From Carnegiea gigantea (taxonomy: Eukaryota; Streptophyta; Magnoliopsida; Caryophyllales; Cactaceae), in assembly GCA_029747015.1 (NCBI GenBank), contig JAKOGI010000054.1:1005001-1069000 (forward strand): DNA of 64,000 bases, read 5' to 3'. Positions 48,991 to 60,456 of the stretch are shown here, one piece after another. The position numbers and the translations under genes were made by a program. The notes below the pieces were generated by a model, which saw only the letters and a list, made by a program, of their open reading frames with translations, made no database searches and was not told the DNA's origin. How positions within the stretch are numbered: position 1 is the first letter of the stretch; each line of letters starts with the position of its first letter.

Positions 48991-49764
48991 TTCTTGGATC
49001 TGAAAGCTTAGGAGGCAGTTTGTTCTGAATAATTGCACTACACTCCTCAGTGAGTGCTACACTAGTATTCTCGAGCAACTTCCCTTTGTTGGATAATAAA
49101 TCATTCCGAAATTTAGTGTAAGAAGGCATGTCAGTAATAGCCTCTAGGAAGGGAATATTGATGTGAAACTTTTTCAGTATTTTGAGAAACTTTCCGTACT
49201 TGTGCTCCTTCTTAGCCTTTACTAGCCTCTGAGGATATGGAACAGGAGGCTTGTAAGGCTTCATTGGAGGTGAAACAGGCTCATCTCTAACATCCTGGGC
49301 CCTTTCAGTATGGGCCCTCTCACTGGAAGGCTCAATAGGGGCCTCCCTGGCAACATCACCCTCATCATCAGTCTCCTTCCTTTCCTCCCTCATAGGCATT
49401 AGAGGACTCTCTAACTCGCTTCCACTCCGCAGTGTTATGGCATTCATCTAGCCTTTGGGATTGGTCTCGAGTTGACCAGGCAGATGTCCCTTGGGTCTAG
49501 ACAAATGTCTCATCTGCTGCGCAATTGGGGCTATCTGATTCTCCATCATCTTCTGGTGAGTGGTCATAGTTTCAAATTTTGCAGTCAACTGACTGACCGA
49601 CTCACCTAATGCCTCATTAGTCTTGGCTTGGGTCGCTATGAAGCGCTCTATAAGACTCTCCAGGTTGGATTTGGGTGGGGGTGGTTGTCATTGTGGAGGT
49701 GGGGCGTAGGGTGCCTTGCATTGGAAACCAGGGGGTTGTAGTTGGAAAGTATTGGGTGGTACGG
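48991..49764 (-). pseudogene. A1 gag C-terminal part and protease linker (interrupted)
   Basis: On the minus strand: a Pro/Gln-rich stretch (to about 49680), a coiled-coil block ('SLIERFIATQAKTNEALGESVSQL', about 49660-49580), 'NAITLRSG' (about 49440), 'PYPQRL' and 'HINIPFLEAITDMPSY' (about 49180-49120). Stops occur near 49688 and 49449. It joins in frame to the gag piece at 63573-64000 if the composite and one target duplication are set aside. Confidence 0.8.
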
Positions 49765-49769
49765 AATTG
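49765..49769. repeat. Target duplication of the composite, left copy (AATTG)
   Basis: AATTG here and GATTG at 63573-63577 flank LTR1 and LTR3. Four of five bases match. Confidence 0.7.
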
Positions 49770-51203
49770 TGATAAACCTCTATTTAGTCCTATTTTTAAC
49801 CCCTATTTGATTCATTTTCCCTCGCGTTTTCATGTTCGATCGTGTTAAGGAAGAGTCAAATCGGTCTCCTTTAGCGTACTTTTCACTCTTTTAACATCTT
49901 TCGATATTTTCAGGAACTTTATTGAAAAAACGAAGAGATGAACAACATTTAGCAGAAAGGAGCGTCAAGGAGGCGTGAAAAGTCACGAAAAAGCATCGCA
50001 CGAATGTCCCGATGAACAGACACGACATCAACCAGCAGGGCCATAACAAACCGCACCATGCGACAGTCCAGTCAAGTGGCACGGCCTGGCCGTGCCACGT
50101 GGCATGACTGTGCCACTTGGCACGGTCTAGCCGCACTAAGTGGTACGTCGTGCGACTCGTGCGATTCTAGCCCGGTCCTGTTAGAATTTCAGCACGGTGC
50201 CCCTGTGTCGCGTGGCACGACCGTGCCACCCCCGTGTTCACGTCACGACTTAAATTTTCCTTTGGGTTGCTTTGGGGCTTATTAGGTTTTAGATTTAGTT
50301 TTCTCTTTTCACAGACGTTTTTAGGCGATTTTTAGGTTTTACATTCGGGTTTTTGGATTTCCATTGTTTTGTATTGAATTCATTGGCATCGAAGTTCAAT
50401 CTACCTTTCAGCAACAATCAATTCAAGTTCATTTTCCCGATTCCTTCTCTTCTTTTTATTGTTATTTTAGATTTTTGTGAATTGAACGTTGTTTGGTAGA
50501 ATTGAAATTATGGTTGTTGATTGTGAAGTGATGTGTGGCTAAATTCCTAACTCGGGTTAGGATTAAAGTCGATTATGTTTAGTTGAATCAATTGTAATCC
50601 CAATCCCTCGCTTTCCTTGCTTTTGTGTTCATGATTTCTACTATGCACGCCACATGCTCGATGAAATGCCTGAGAGGACATTCATCCATTATTACTTGGG
50701 TTTAGGGGAGCGTTGAAAGACGGAACCTTCACTTAGCACGAATTAGTAGACAATTAGGATTTTGATATGAAAATAATCAATGTTCTAGTTGGGATTAGAG
50801 ACTGTAGATGTTGTAATCCTACGACCTTTAGTCCTATGAAAATAGGTGACTATAGTTCTAGGATTAGTCTTCGACCCTTAAGGGAGGGAGGAGATGGACT
50901 TAATTGGCAATTTATTCACTCATGACGTATCTCTAGGATTGTTCGGCGGGGTTAGTAATTGGTTCAACTAGCATAATCATGCTGTTAATTCCAACCCGAC
51001 TGCTTTAATATTCTGTTCCCTCATTCGATTCTTAGTTGTTATTGTGTTCATTAGTTTAGTCATAAACTCATATTTTGATTTGGCCTAGATTGGGTTAGCT
51101 GATTAGTTTTGGTAGTCGAAAGTAAGTTCCTCATGAACACGACCCGTACTTGTCGGTTGCTAGCTACAACTACGTCGTGCACTTGCGGTAATTTTACACA
51201 ATA
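49770..51203 (+). repeat. LTR1
   Basis: 1434 bp from TGATAAACCTCTATTT to ACTTGCGGTAATTTTACACAATA (canonical CA mutated to TA). It has the inverted motif GTGGCACG-AC-CGTGCCAC (50212-50229), the CTCGATGAAATG island (about 50658) and the CTAGCTACAACT box (about 51160). Confidence 0.92.
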
Positions 51204-51209
51204 AGTTTT

Positions 51210-51227
51210 TGGCGCCATTGTTGGGGA
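51210..51227 (+). other. N1 primer binding site, tRNA-Asp type (mutated)
   Basis: TGGCGCCATTGTTGGGGA differs from the perfect tRNA-Asp complement in N2 at three positions, all G-to-A or C-to-T transitions, as expected from methylated-cytosine decay. Confidence 0.9.
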
Positions 51228-51357
51228 TCTTGTTCCTTTCGATATCAGAACCGGTCATTATACTCTAGACTAGGCCTTTTTATTTTTCTTTTCGTAACTA
51301 TCAGTCATTCCTCATTCCTGCTTGAAACTGTTTACGCCTTGGTAGTGCTTGCTTTGT

Positions 51358-52952
51358 ATGCGCAGGAGGAGTCAGAGGGATCAAGACCTTATCCTCCTCG
51401 ATCCTGAGATAGAAGCAGCCGCACGCCGCGTAGCGGAGAAGCGAGAAGGAGGAAGAAAGAAGCAGCGGTGATGGCCCAGGAAGACAATAGTGTGCTGCTG
51501 AACTATGCCCTGCCGCAGGCATCTAGGATCACCTCATCGATTGTTAGCCCGGCGATCGAGGCTAATAATTTCGAGCTCAACCCAGTGCTCATCAGTTTCG
51601 TGGAGCGTGGCTAGTTTGGCGGACATCCCTCGGACAACCCCAATGCGTACCTTCGCAAATTCCTTGCGAAGTGCGACACTATCACACTCAATGGGGTGTC
51701 CGCCAATGCTATTCGACTACGACTCTTCCCTTTCTCATTGAGGGACAGAGCTAGTGATTGGTTGCAGAACGAGGAGCCTAACTCGTTCACCACCTGGGAG
51801 GTTCTCTCCAAGGCCTTCCTCAACAAATACTTCCCATCAGGAAAAACTGCAAAGTTGAGGGTAGAGATTACATCCTTCACCCAGCAGGGACTCTACGAGG
51901 CCTGCGAGAGGTTTAAAGACCTTCAGCGGCAGTGCCCCCACCATGGAGTTCCTGACTAGCTCCTAATCCAAACATTCTACAATGGGTTAGAGCGGTCAGT
52001 GAAAATCTCAATAGATGCTGCAGCGGGGGGCGCTCTCATGGGCCAGTCAATTGAGGTGGCAAAGGCCTTCTTGGAAGAGATGGCTTCCAACGATTATCAC
52101 TGGTCAAGTGAGCGAGCCACATCGAAGAAAAGCAGTGGTAGATATGAGGTTGATGCTATGACGCTCCTAGCCAGCAGAATGGATGCACTGGCACAGAGAT
52201 TGGACAGAGTGGGTACTCCTAACCCAATTAGAGTACATGCTATTTGTGATACATGTGGTGTACAGGGGCATACTTCAGTTGACTGTTACAATGGCTCCTC
52301 TAGCATTGAACATTTCAATGCATTCCACAGCTTCAACCCTCCACCACAAAATAACCCTCACTCTACTAGCTATGGTCAGGGTTAGAAGAGTCATCCAAAC
52401 CCCCCTTACAAAAACTCTAACTCTCACCCCCAGAGTTCTGTCCAACTACCTGGTTTCCACAATAGGGCTCCCTACAATCCACCTCCCCCTCCTCCTCCTG
52501 AACCCAGGTCCCACCTGGAGAGTCTCATGGAGCGCTTCATAGTGACCCAAACCAAGACCAACGAGGCTCTTAGTGAGTCTATCAATCTACTGACCTTTAG
52601 GGTCGATGCTATGGCCATCCATCAGAAGACGATGGACACCCAGATCGCCCAGCAGGTGAGCCACTTGTCTCGGCCTCAGGGGCATTTCCCAAGCCAGCCT
52701 GAGACTAACCCCTGTGGTCACGTCAATGCCATCTCCACGATGAGCAAGGGGTTAGAGGAAAGCCCGGTGATGGTTCTCCAGGAGGTAGTTTCTGTTTCTG
52801 ATTCTGCAGGAACAGAGGGGAAGAAGAGGAAAGAGAATCTGAGTTATGCTGGGGAAACTAGGCCTCCACCTCCTGCTTGCTCTTGCCAGCCCCCAGTGCC
52901 CTTCCCCCAGCGCCTGGCATGGTCCAAGCTATCCCAGCTTGAACCTTGATTC
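51358..52952 (+). pseudogene. N1 gag, broken
   Basis: The start is the ATG at 51358 (MRRRSQRDQD...). Compared with N2, a 1-base deletion near 51428 throws the frame. The capsid-like core follows ('LRLFPFSLRDRASDWLQNEEPNSFTTWEVLSKAF', about 51715-51815, then 'YEACERFKDLQRQCPHHGVP'), then 'LEEMASNDYHWSSER' (about 52065-52115). The CCHC knuckle is CDTCGVQGHTSVDC (about 52246-52287). After a Pro-rich stretch come a coiled-coil block and 'HVNAIS' (about 52720). Stops lie near 51615, 51957 and 52384. The protein would form the particle and bind RNA. Confidence 0.85.
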
Positions 52953-53357
52953 GTGCGGTTCCTGGAGACCCTACGCCGAATCTATGGCAGTTACTCGTTC
53001 CTCGAAGCTCTCAAGGAAGCACCTGCTCATTTGAAATTTTTGGGAGAGCTCCAGTCCAAAAAGGGAGAACATGGGGAAGTTTCAGTGGCCCCCATTAGCG
53101 GATCCTGCAGCTCGCTCTTACAGAATCGATTACCATCGAAACTGCAGGATCTCGGCAGTTTCTCTATCCCATGCTGTATAGGGGATACGCATATTGAGAG
53201 AGCCCTTTGCGATCTGGGCACCAGCATGAGCCTCATGCCACTCTCTCTCTGTAAGAAGCTGCAGCTACGGGACCTCACGCCCACCAGCATGACTATACAG
53301 CTAGCAGACTGCTCCACTAGGCAGCCTATCGGCATTACGGAGGATGCCCCGATCTAG
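52953..53357 (+). pseudogene. N1 gag-protease linker and protease N-half
   Basis: A 134-codon open stretch. The 'IPCCIGDTHIERALCDLGTSMSLMPLS' region near residues 73-96 contains the active-site DLGTS. It ends at a TAG at 53355 where N2 still has CAG (Gln), so this is a recent nonsense change. Confidence 0.82.
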
Positions 53358-53801
53358 GTGGGCAAGTTCCTCATCCCCTGTGATTTCGTCATTCTTGACA
53401 TAGATGAGGACTTTCCAGCCCCACTCATCTTAGGTTGCCTATTCCTTGCGACTGCCGAGGCTGTGATCGATGTTCAGGCAGACACTCTATCCTTCCAACT
53501 GTGTGGGGAGAGGGTGGAATTCAGTTTCCTTCCCCCCATACTACCTTTAGCACCTACCTTTCCCTCGCCTTCTGAGGAGTCTATCCCCATTTCCCCCTTC
53601 GATACTGTTCCTGGGGCTGATATATTTGATGGGAATGGGGGACCCCATATGCTGTTTGAAGGTTTTTCTGCTATTTCTGCGGCCGTCCCGTTTTGTTTCG
53701 CGATTGCTTCTACTTATCCTGAGGAGATAGAGGATCTTATTTCACATTTCTACAACCACCCCAGGCCACCTCCTGCATCGTTACGTCTACTATTTGGGGG
53801 T
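53358..53801 (+). pseudogene. N1 protease C-half and Pro-rich tail
   Basis: It continues the frame after the stop: 'GKFLIPCDFVILDI', 'LILGCLFLATAEAVIDVQ' (the usual GRPF is GCLF here). A Pro/Ser-rich tail of about 90 residues follows, with 'DIFDGNG.PHMLFEGFSA' in place of RT. The frame runs into the post-pol box at about 53800. The same tail occurs in N2. Confidence 0.78.
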
Positions 53802-53814
53802 AAGGGTCAAGCTA

Positions 53815-55743
53815 AGGACCTTAAACAAGCGCTTCTTGGGAGGCAACCCAAGGCATTTATTACTTTCAAAAAAAAAACAAAAAAAAAAACTAGTGTCACC
53901 CTTCTCCCCCCTTGTTCCCCCTTGGCCCTTTGCGTTTACCCCTTCTTTGCTCTTTTTCTGTGTCCTTTTCATTGAGGACAATGAAAATCTCAAGCATGGG
54001 GGGGTGAGCTTATAGCTCTTTGGGAAGAATTGTGGACTTGGGGCGCGGGATGTATGATATCACTTACACTCGCATCATATAGAAAGGACTTCAAATAGCT
54101 TCACTAGGATTGTTCTTACATTTTTCGTTTATTAGCGCACGTAGTTTAGAGCATATAGTTTAGATTTTGCATCTTAAAAGGAGAAGTGATCGAGTTGGGC
54201 ATCCTTAAGATTTTCAGGTATTATTTCTTACCCTTCTCTTCGTTTCCCATTACATCCTTTATTGCTTTCTTAGTTAGATTTATTGTTTTCTCATAAATGT
54301 GTGTAAAAACCCCTCTTATGATGAAAATGAAATGGGTGATGATTGATCTTGTTGAGTTGTGTGTTAAAGTGTGGCCCGTTAATATGTGAACCTTTGTGAA
54401 TTGTGCTCTAACGTTGCCATCAGTATTTTCCCTGCCCTATGTTATATGTCATATTGTCCTTGAGATTCATGTGACTTGGCTTGATTGACCTCGATAAGTG
54501 GGATATACCTTGAAGTAAGTTGTTGGACTGTGGTAGATTTACCTATGAGACTTTGAGCCTGATGACTATCCATTGCATATAGTCTTGTATTTTCCTTTAT
54601 GTGTGACTCACCCAGGACTACATCTCTAGAACTTGGTCTTGTTCTCTTTGAAATCGCATTTACCATGTGCATGTGAGGTAATTTCTGTTCTATTTAGGCA
54701 TATGAGCCAAAAGCCACCCATTGATATGTACTACCCTCTTTGATAGCCATTTGTGCCTTTCCCCTTGTTTTTGTTGTTGCCCCTTACGCACTACACACTT
54801 GGCCTATCGATATTCTCCATGTCCTTGTCAAGGTCTAGTGGACCGACGCTTCCATGTTGAGTTGGGTTTGCTTCGAAGGTTAGTTCACCTTGGATACATT
54901 ATTAGTGGCTTGTTTGTGGGGATTCGTGATTTCAAGTTTGTGTTCCCCATGCCATTCACATGCCTTTCTCCTTTCAAAGAAAAGAAATAGAAATGAATGA
55001 AAAAGGAGGAAGCAAAGGAAACGAAAAGAAAAATGGAAAAAAAGGGGAAAGAAAAAAATAGAAAAGTTATGAATAAGGTGTTTGGCATGGAAGTATGACA
55101 ATAAGAATGCTAAATTCCTCCCTTAAGGTTTTTGTGGGGTTTATTGCTCAAATTTTCAATTGTGGTGTGAAGTTATTGTTCCGACATTAGATGTAGAAGT
55201 GTTTTTTTGCTCCCTAGTCTTTTAACTATTAGCTCCACTCTTCCCAAATTTATTCCATTTCTCACCCTTTACCTTTGACCCCATTACATCCCTTTACAAG
55301 TCCTCATGATTTACACATTGCACTTGACATTAAGTGGTGGAGAATTGAGAACTCTACCAAGCTTATGGCAGTTGCTTGATTGGGTAGAGTATTGAGTGCA
55401 CCCTTGTTACATAGTCTAAACATATTGAGAGGAGTGTTCCACTTTATCCTAAAGTGAGGTTCTACCAGTCCTTCTTCCTCACCACTCATCAAGGAAGGTC
55501 CTGTCTTGTTATGTGCTTCGATACTAGGGCATTTGATGCACTGTATTTGGGCATGGGGACCCATGGAAGGAAGTGTGCGAGCCGTATTTGGATTGTTTCA
55601 CATTTTGACTTGGCCATTTCTAATGCATAGTTTAACTTATATTTTTAATTTTTTGTCCCTTGCCTGAAGAGGGTGGGTTGAGAGGTTCACCATCCTCCCG
55701 GAACTTTCATAGCATACTCTTGCTTGGGGACAAGCAAGAGATA
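53815..55743 (+). other. N1 3' noncoding region
   Basis: It begins with the post-pol box (CTTAAACAAGCGCTTCTTGG, about 53820) and an A-run, then the internal purine tract (53971-54006). A G/A-rich stretch (54975-55075) follows, with no coding capacity. It is homologous throughout to 60457-62408. Confidence 0.75.
53971..54006 (+). other. Internal (second) polypurine tract of N1
   Basis: ATTGAGGACAATGAAAATC followed by TCAAGCATGGGGGGGTG. Confidence 0.65.
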
Positions 55744-55755
55744 AGTATGGGGGTG
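55728..55755 (+). other. N1 polypurine tract
   Basis: GACAAGCAAGAGATAAG then TATGGGGGTG directly before LTR2. Confidence 0.85.
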
Positions 55756-57164
55756 TGATAAATCTCTATTTAGTCCTATTTTTAGCCGCTATTTAACTCA
55801 TTTTCCCCCGCATTTTTACGTTCGATCGTGTTAGGGAAGAGTCAAATCGGCCTCCCTTAGCATACTTTTCACTTTTTTAACATCTTTCAATATTTTTAGG
55901 AACTTTATTGAAGAAACAGAAAGATGAACAACATTTAGCAGAAAGGAGTGCCAAGGAGGTGTGAAAAGTCGCGAAAAAGCATCGCATAAATGTCCCGATG
56001 AACCGACACGACGTCAACCGGCTGGGCCACGACAAACCGCACCATGCGACAGGCCAACTAAGTGGCACGACTGTGCCAATTGGCACGATCTGGCCGTGCC
56101 AAGTGGCACGTCATGCCACTTGCGCGGTTCTGGCCCGATCCTGTCAGAATTTCGGCACGGTGCCCCCGTGTCGTGTGGCACGACCGTGCCACCTCCGTGT
56201 TCGCATTGCGACTTAAATTTTCCTTCGGGCTGCTTTGGGGTTTATTTAGTTTTAGATTCAATTTTCTCTTTTCACAGACGTTTTCAGGCAATTTTTAGGT
56301 TTTACATTCGGGTTTTTGGATTTTCATTGTTTTGTGTTGAATTCATTGGCATCGAAGCTCGATCTACCTTTCAGCAACAATCAATTCAAGTTCGTTTTCC
56401 CGATTCCTTCTCTTCTTTTTATTGTTATTTTAGATTTTTTTGAATTGAATGTTGTTTGGTAGAATTGAAATTATGGTTGTTGATTGTGAAGTGATGCGTG
56501 GCTAAATTCCTAACTCGGTTAGGATTAAAGTCGATTATGTTTAGTTGAATCAATTGTAACCCCAATCCCTTACTTTCCTTGCTTTTGCATTCATGATTTC
56601 TACTATGCATGCCACATGCTCAATGAAATGCCTGAGAGGGCATTCATCCATTATTACTTGGGTTTAGGGGAGCGTTGAAAGATGGAACCTTCACTTAGCA
56701 CGAATTAGTAGACAATTAGGATTTTGATATGAAAATCATCAAGGTTCTAGTTGGGATTAGAGATTGTAGATGTTGTAATCCTATGACCTTTAGTCCTATG
56801 AAAATAGGTGACTATACTTCTAGGATTAGTCTTCGACCCTTAAGAGAGGGAGGACATGGGCTTAATTGGTAATCTATTCGCTCATGACGTATCTCTAGGA
56901 TTGTTCGACGGGGTTAGTAATTAGTTCAGCTAGCATAATCGTGCCATGAATTCCAACCCGAGTGCTTTAGTATTTTGTTCCCTCATTCGATTCTTAGTTG
57001 TTATTGTGTTCATTAGTTTAGTCATAAACTCATATTTTGATTTGGCCTAGATTGGGTTAGCTGATTAGTTTTGGCAGTCGAAAGTAAGTTTCTCGTGGAC
57101 ACGACTGGTACTTGCCGGTTGCTAGCTACAGCTACGCCTACACTTGCGGTAATTTTACACAACA
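55756..57164 (+). repeat. LTR2 (shared by N1 and N2)
   Basis: 1409 bp from TGATAAATCTCTATTT to TTTTACACAACA. It is the 3' LTR of N1 and the 5' LTR of N2. The inverted motif GTGGCACG-AC-CGTGCCAC is at 56175-56192. Confidence 0.93.
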
Positions 57165-57170
57165 AGTTTT

Positions 57171-57188
57171 TGGCGCCGTTGCCGGGGA
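57171..57188 (+). other. N2 primer binding site, tRNA-Asp, perfect
   Basis: TGGCGCCGTTGCCGGGGA, an exact complement to the plant tRNA-Asp 3' end, 6 bases after LTR2. Confidence 0.95.
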
Positions 57189-57317
57189 TCTTGTTCCTTT
57201 TGATATCATAACCGGTCATTATACTCTAGACTAGGCCTTTTTATCTTTCTTTTTCTAAGTATCAGTCATTCCTCGTTCCTGCTTGAAACTGTTTAGCCTT
57301 GGTAGTGCTTGCTTTTA

Positions 57318-58406
57318 ATGCGCAAGAAGAGTCAGAGGGATCAAGACCTTATCCCCCTCGATCCTGAGATAGAAGCAGCCGCACGCCGATGTAGCGGAGA
57401 AGCGAGAAGGAGGAAGAAAGAAGCAGCGGTGATGGCCCGGGAAGACAATAGGGTGCTGCAGGACTATGCCCTGTCGCAGGCATCTGGCGTCACCTCATCG
57501 ATTGTTAGCCCGGCGATCGAGGCTAATAATTTCGAGCTCAACTCAGTGCTCATCAGTTTCGTGGAGCGTGACCAGTTTGGCGGATATCCTTCGGACAACC
57601 CCAATGCACACCTTCACAAATTCCTTGCGAAGTGCGACACTATCAAGCTCAATGGGGTGTCTGCCGATCCTATTCAACTGCGACTCTTCCCTTTCTCATT
57701 GAGGGACAGAGCTAGTGATTGGCTGCAGAACGAGGAGCCTAACTCGTTCACGACCTGGGAGGTTCTCTCCAAGGCCTTCCTCAGCAAATACTTCCCACCA
57801 GGAAAAACTGCAAAGCTAAGGACAGAGATTACATCCTTCACCCATCAGGAAGGAGAGCCCCTCTACGAGGCCCGGGAGAGGTTTAAAGACCTTTAGCGGA
57901 AATGCCCCCACCATGGATTTCCTAATTGGCTCCTAATCTAAACATTCTACAATGGGTTAGAGCGCTCAGCGAAAATCTCAATAGATGCTACAGCGAGTGG
58001 CGCTCTCATGGGCAAGTCAATTGAGGTGGCAAAGGCCTTGTTGGAAGAGATGGCTTCCAACAATTATCACTGGTCAAGTGAGCGAGCCACACTGAAGAAA
58101 AGCAGTGGTAGATATGAGGTTGATGCTATGACGCTCCTAGCCAGCAGGGTGGATGCACTGGCACAGAGATTGGGCAGAGTGGGTACTCTGAACCTAATTG
58201 GAGTATATGCTATTTGTGAGATGTGTGGTGTACAGGGGCATACTTCAGTTGACTGTTACAATGGCTCCTCCAGCATTGAACACTTTAATGCATTCCACAG
58301 CTTCAACTCTTCACCACAAAATAACCCTCACTCTACTAGCTATGGTCAGGGTTGGAAGAGTCACCCAAACCCCCTTACAAAAACTCCAACTCTCACCCCC
58401 AGTACT
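57318..58406 (+). pseudogene. N2 gag, first copy
   Basis: From the ATG at 57318 (MRKKSQRDQD...) the frame is open to 57896, with the capsid-like core ('LRLFPFSLRDRASDWLQNEEPNSFTTWEVLSKAF', about 57676-57780, and 'YEARERFKDL'). A TAG at 57894-57896 replaces the Gln codon of N1. Another frame (58008-58406) carries 'LEEMASNNYHWSSER' and the intact CCHC knuckle CEMCGVQGHTSVDC (about 58216-58257). It runs straight into the duplicated core. Confidence 0.85.
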
Positions 58407-59570
58407 CATAATTTCGAGCTCAACCCAGTGCTCATCAGTTTCGTGGAGCATGACCAGTTTGGCGGATATCCCTCGGACAAGCCCAATGCACACCTTCGCA
58501 AATTTCTAACGAAGTGTGACACTATCAAGCTCAATGGGGTGTCCGCCGATGCTATTCGACTGCGACTCTTCCCTTTCTCATGGAGGGACAGAGCTAGTGA
58601 TTGGCTGCAGAACGAGGAGCCTAACTCGTTCACCACCTAGGAGGTTCTCCCCAAGGCCTTCCTCAGCAAATACTTCCCACCAGGAAAAACTGCAAAGCTG
58701 AGGACAGAGATTACATCCTTCACCCAGCAGGAAGAAGAGCCCCTCTACGAGGCACACTAAAGAAAAGCAGTGGTAGATATGAGGTTGATGCTATCACGCT
58801 CCTAGCCAGCAGGGTGGATGCACTGGCACAGAGATTGGGCAGAGTGGGTACTCTTAACCCAATTGGAGTACATGCTATTTGTGAGATGTATGGTGTACAA
58901 GGGCATATTTCAGTTGACTGTTACAATGGCTCCTCTAGCATTGAACACTTCAACGCATTCCACAGCTTCAACCCTCCACCACAAAATAACCCTCACTCTA
59001 CTAGCTATGGTTAGGGTTGGAAGAGTCACCTAAACCCCCTTACAAAAACTCTAACTCTCACCCCTAGAGTTCTGTCCAGCCACCTGGTTTTCACAACAGA
59101 GCTCTCTACAATCCACCTCCCCCTCCTCCTCCTGAACCCACGTCCCACCTGGAGAGTCTCATGGAGCGCTTCATAGCGGCCCAACCCAAGACCAATGAGG
59201 CCCTTAGTGAGTCTATCAATCTATTGACCTCCAGGGTCGATGCTATGGCCACCCATTATAAGACAATAGACACCCAGATTGTCCAGATTGCCCAATAGGT
59301 GAGCCACTTATCTCGGCCTTAGGGGCATCTCCCAAGCCAGCCCAAGACTAACCCTCGCGGTCACGTCAATGCTATCTCCATGATGAGCGAGGGGTTAGAG
59401 GAGAGCCCGGTGATGGTTCTCCAGGAGGTAGTTCATGTTCCTGATTCTACAGGAACAGAGTGGAAGAAAAGGAAAGAGAATCTGAGTTATGCTGGGGAGA
59501 CTAGGCCTCCACCTTTCGCTTGCACTTACCAGCCCCCAGTGCACTTCCCCCAGTGCCTAGCATAGTCTAA
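58407..59570 (+). pseudogene. N2 gag, duplicated second copy and C-terminal part
   Basis: 58408-58753 repeats 57526-57866 (offset 882 bp), so the capsid-like core recurs in frame after the first zinc knuckle. It then jumps, with about 210 bp missing, to a second knuckle region (58756-59030) whose motif reads CEMYG, losing the second Cys. Stops lie at 58640 and 58760. The coiled-coil and 'HVNAIS'-type region follows to about 59570 with more stops. Confidence 0.83.
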
Positions 59571-59595
59571 GCTATCCCAGCTTGAACCTTGATTC

Positions 59596-60440
59596 GTGCG
59601 GTTCCTGGAGACCCTACGCCGAATCTATGGCAGTAGCCCCTTCCACGAAGCTCTCAAGGAAGCACCTGCTCATTTGAAATTTTTGAGAGAGCTCCTGTCC
59701 AAAAAGGGAGAACGTGGGGAAGTTTCAGCGGCCCCATTAGCGGATCCTGTAGCTCGCTCTTACAGAGGCAATCGCCATCGAAACTGCAGGATCAGGGCAG
59801 TTTCTCTATCCCATGCAGCATAGGGGATACGCAAATTGAGAGAGCCTTTGCGATCTGGGCGCTAGCGTGAGCCTCATGCCACTCTCTCCCTGTAAGAAGC
59901 TACAACTACGGGACCTCACGCCCACCGACATGACTATACAGCTAGCAGACTACTCCACTAGGCAGCCTGTCGGCATTCTGGAGGATGTCCCGATCCAGGT
60001 GGGCAAGTTCCTCATCCCCTATGATTTCATCATTCTTGACATGCATGAGGACTTTCCGACCCCACTCATCTTAGGTCGCCCATTCCTTGTGACTGCCGGG
60101 GCTATGATCGATGTTCAGGCAGACACTCTATCCTTCCAACTGTGTGAGGAGAGGGTGGAATTCAGTTTCCCTCCCCCCGCACTGCCTTTAGCGCCTGTCC
60201 TTCTCTCGCCTTCTGAGGAGCCTATCCCCATTTCCCCCTTCGATGCTATTCCTGGGGTTGATATATTTGATGGGAATGGGAGACCCCATATGCTGTTTAA
60301 AGGTTTTTCTGCTGTTTCTGCGGTCGTCCCATTTCATTTCACGACCGCTTCTGCTTATCCTGGGGAGGTAGAGGATCCTATGTCACATTTCTACAACCAC
60401 CCCAGGCCACCTCTCGCGTCGTTACCATCTACTATTTGGA
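59596..60440 (+). pseudogene. N2 protease and Pro-rich tail
   Basis: The linker begins at 59596. Compared with N1 one C is missing in GAGAGAGCC(C)TTTGCG near 59850, so the active-site loop is frameshifted. The rest is open from 59867: 'GKFLIPYDFIILDM', 'LILGRPFLVTAGAMIDVQ', then the Pro/Ser-rich tail with 'DIFDGNGRPHMLFKGFSA'. It ends at the post-pol box; no RT follows. Confidence 0.82.
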
Positions 60441-60456
60441 GGTAAGGGTCAAGCTA

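Noticed and set aside
51311..60445. RT or integrase inside N1 or N2
   Set aside because: I looked for FMDD, SDNG and HHCC blocks on both strands between each protease and the post-pol box. There is no room for them, and none are present.
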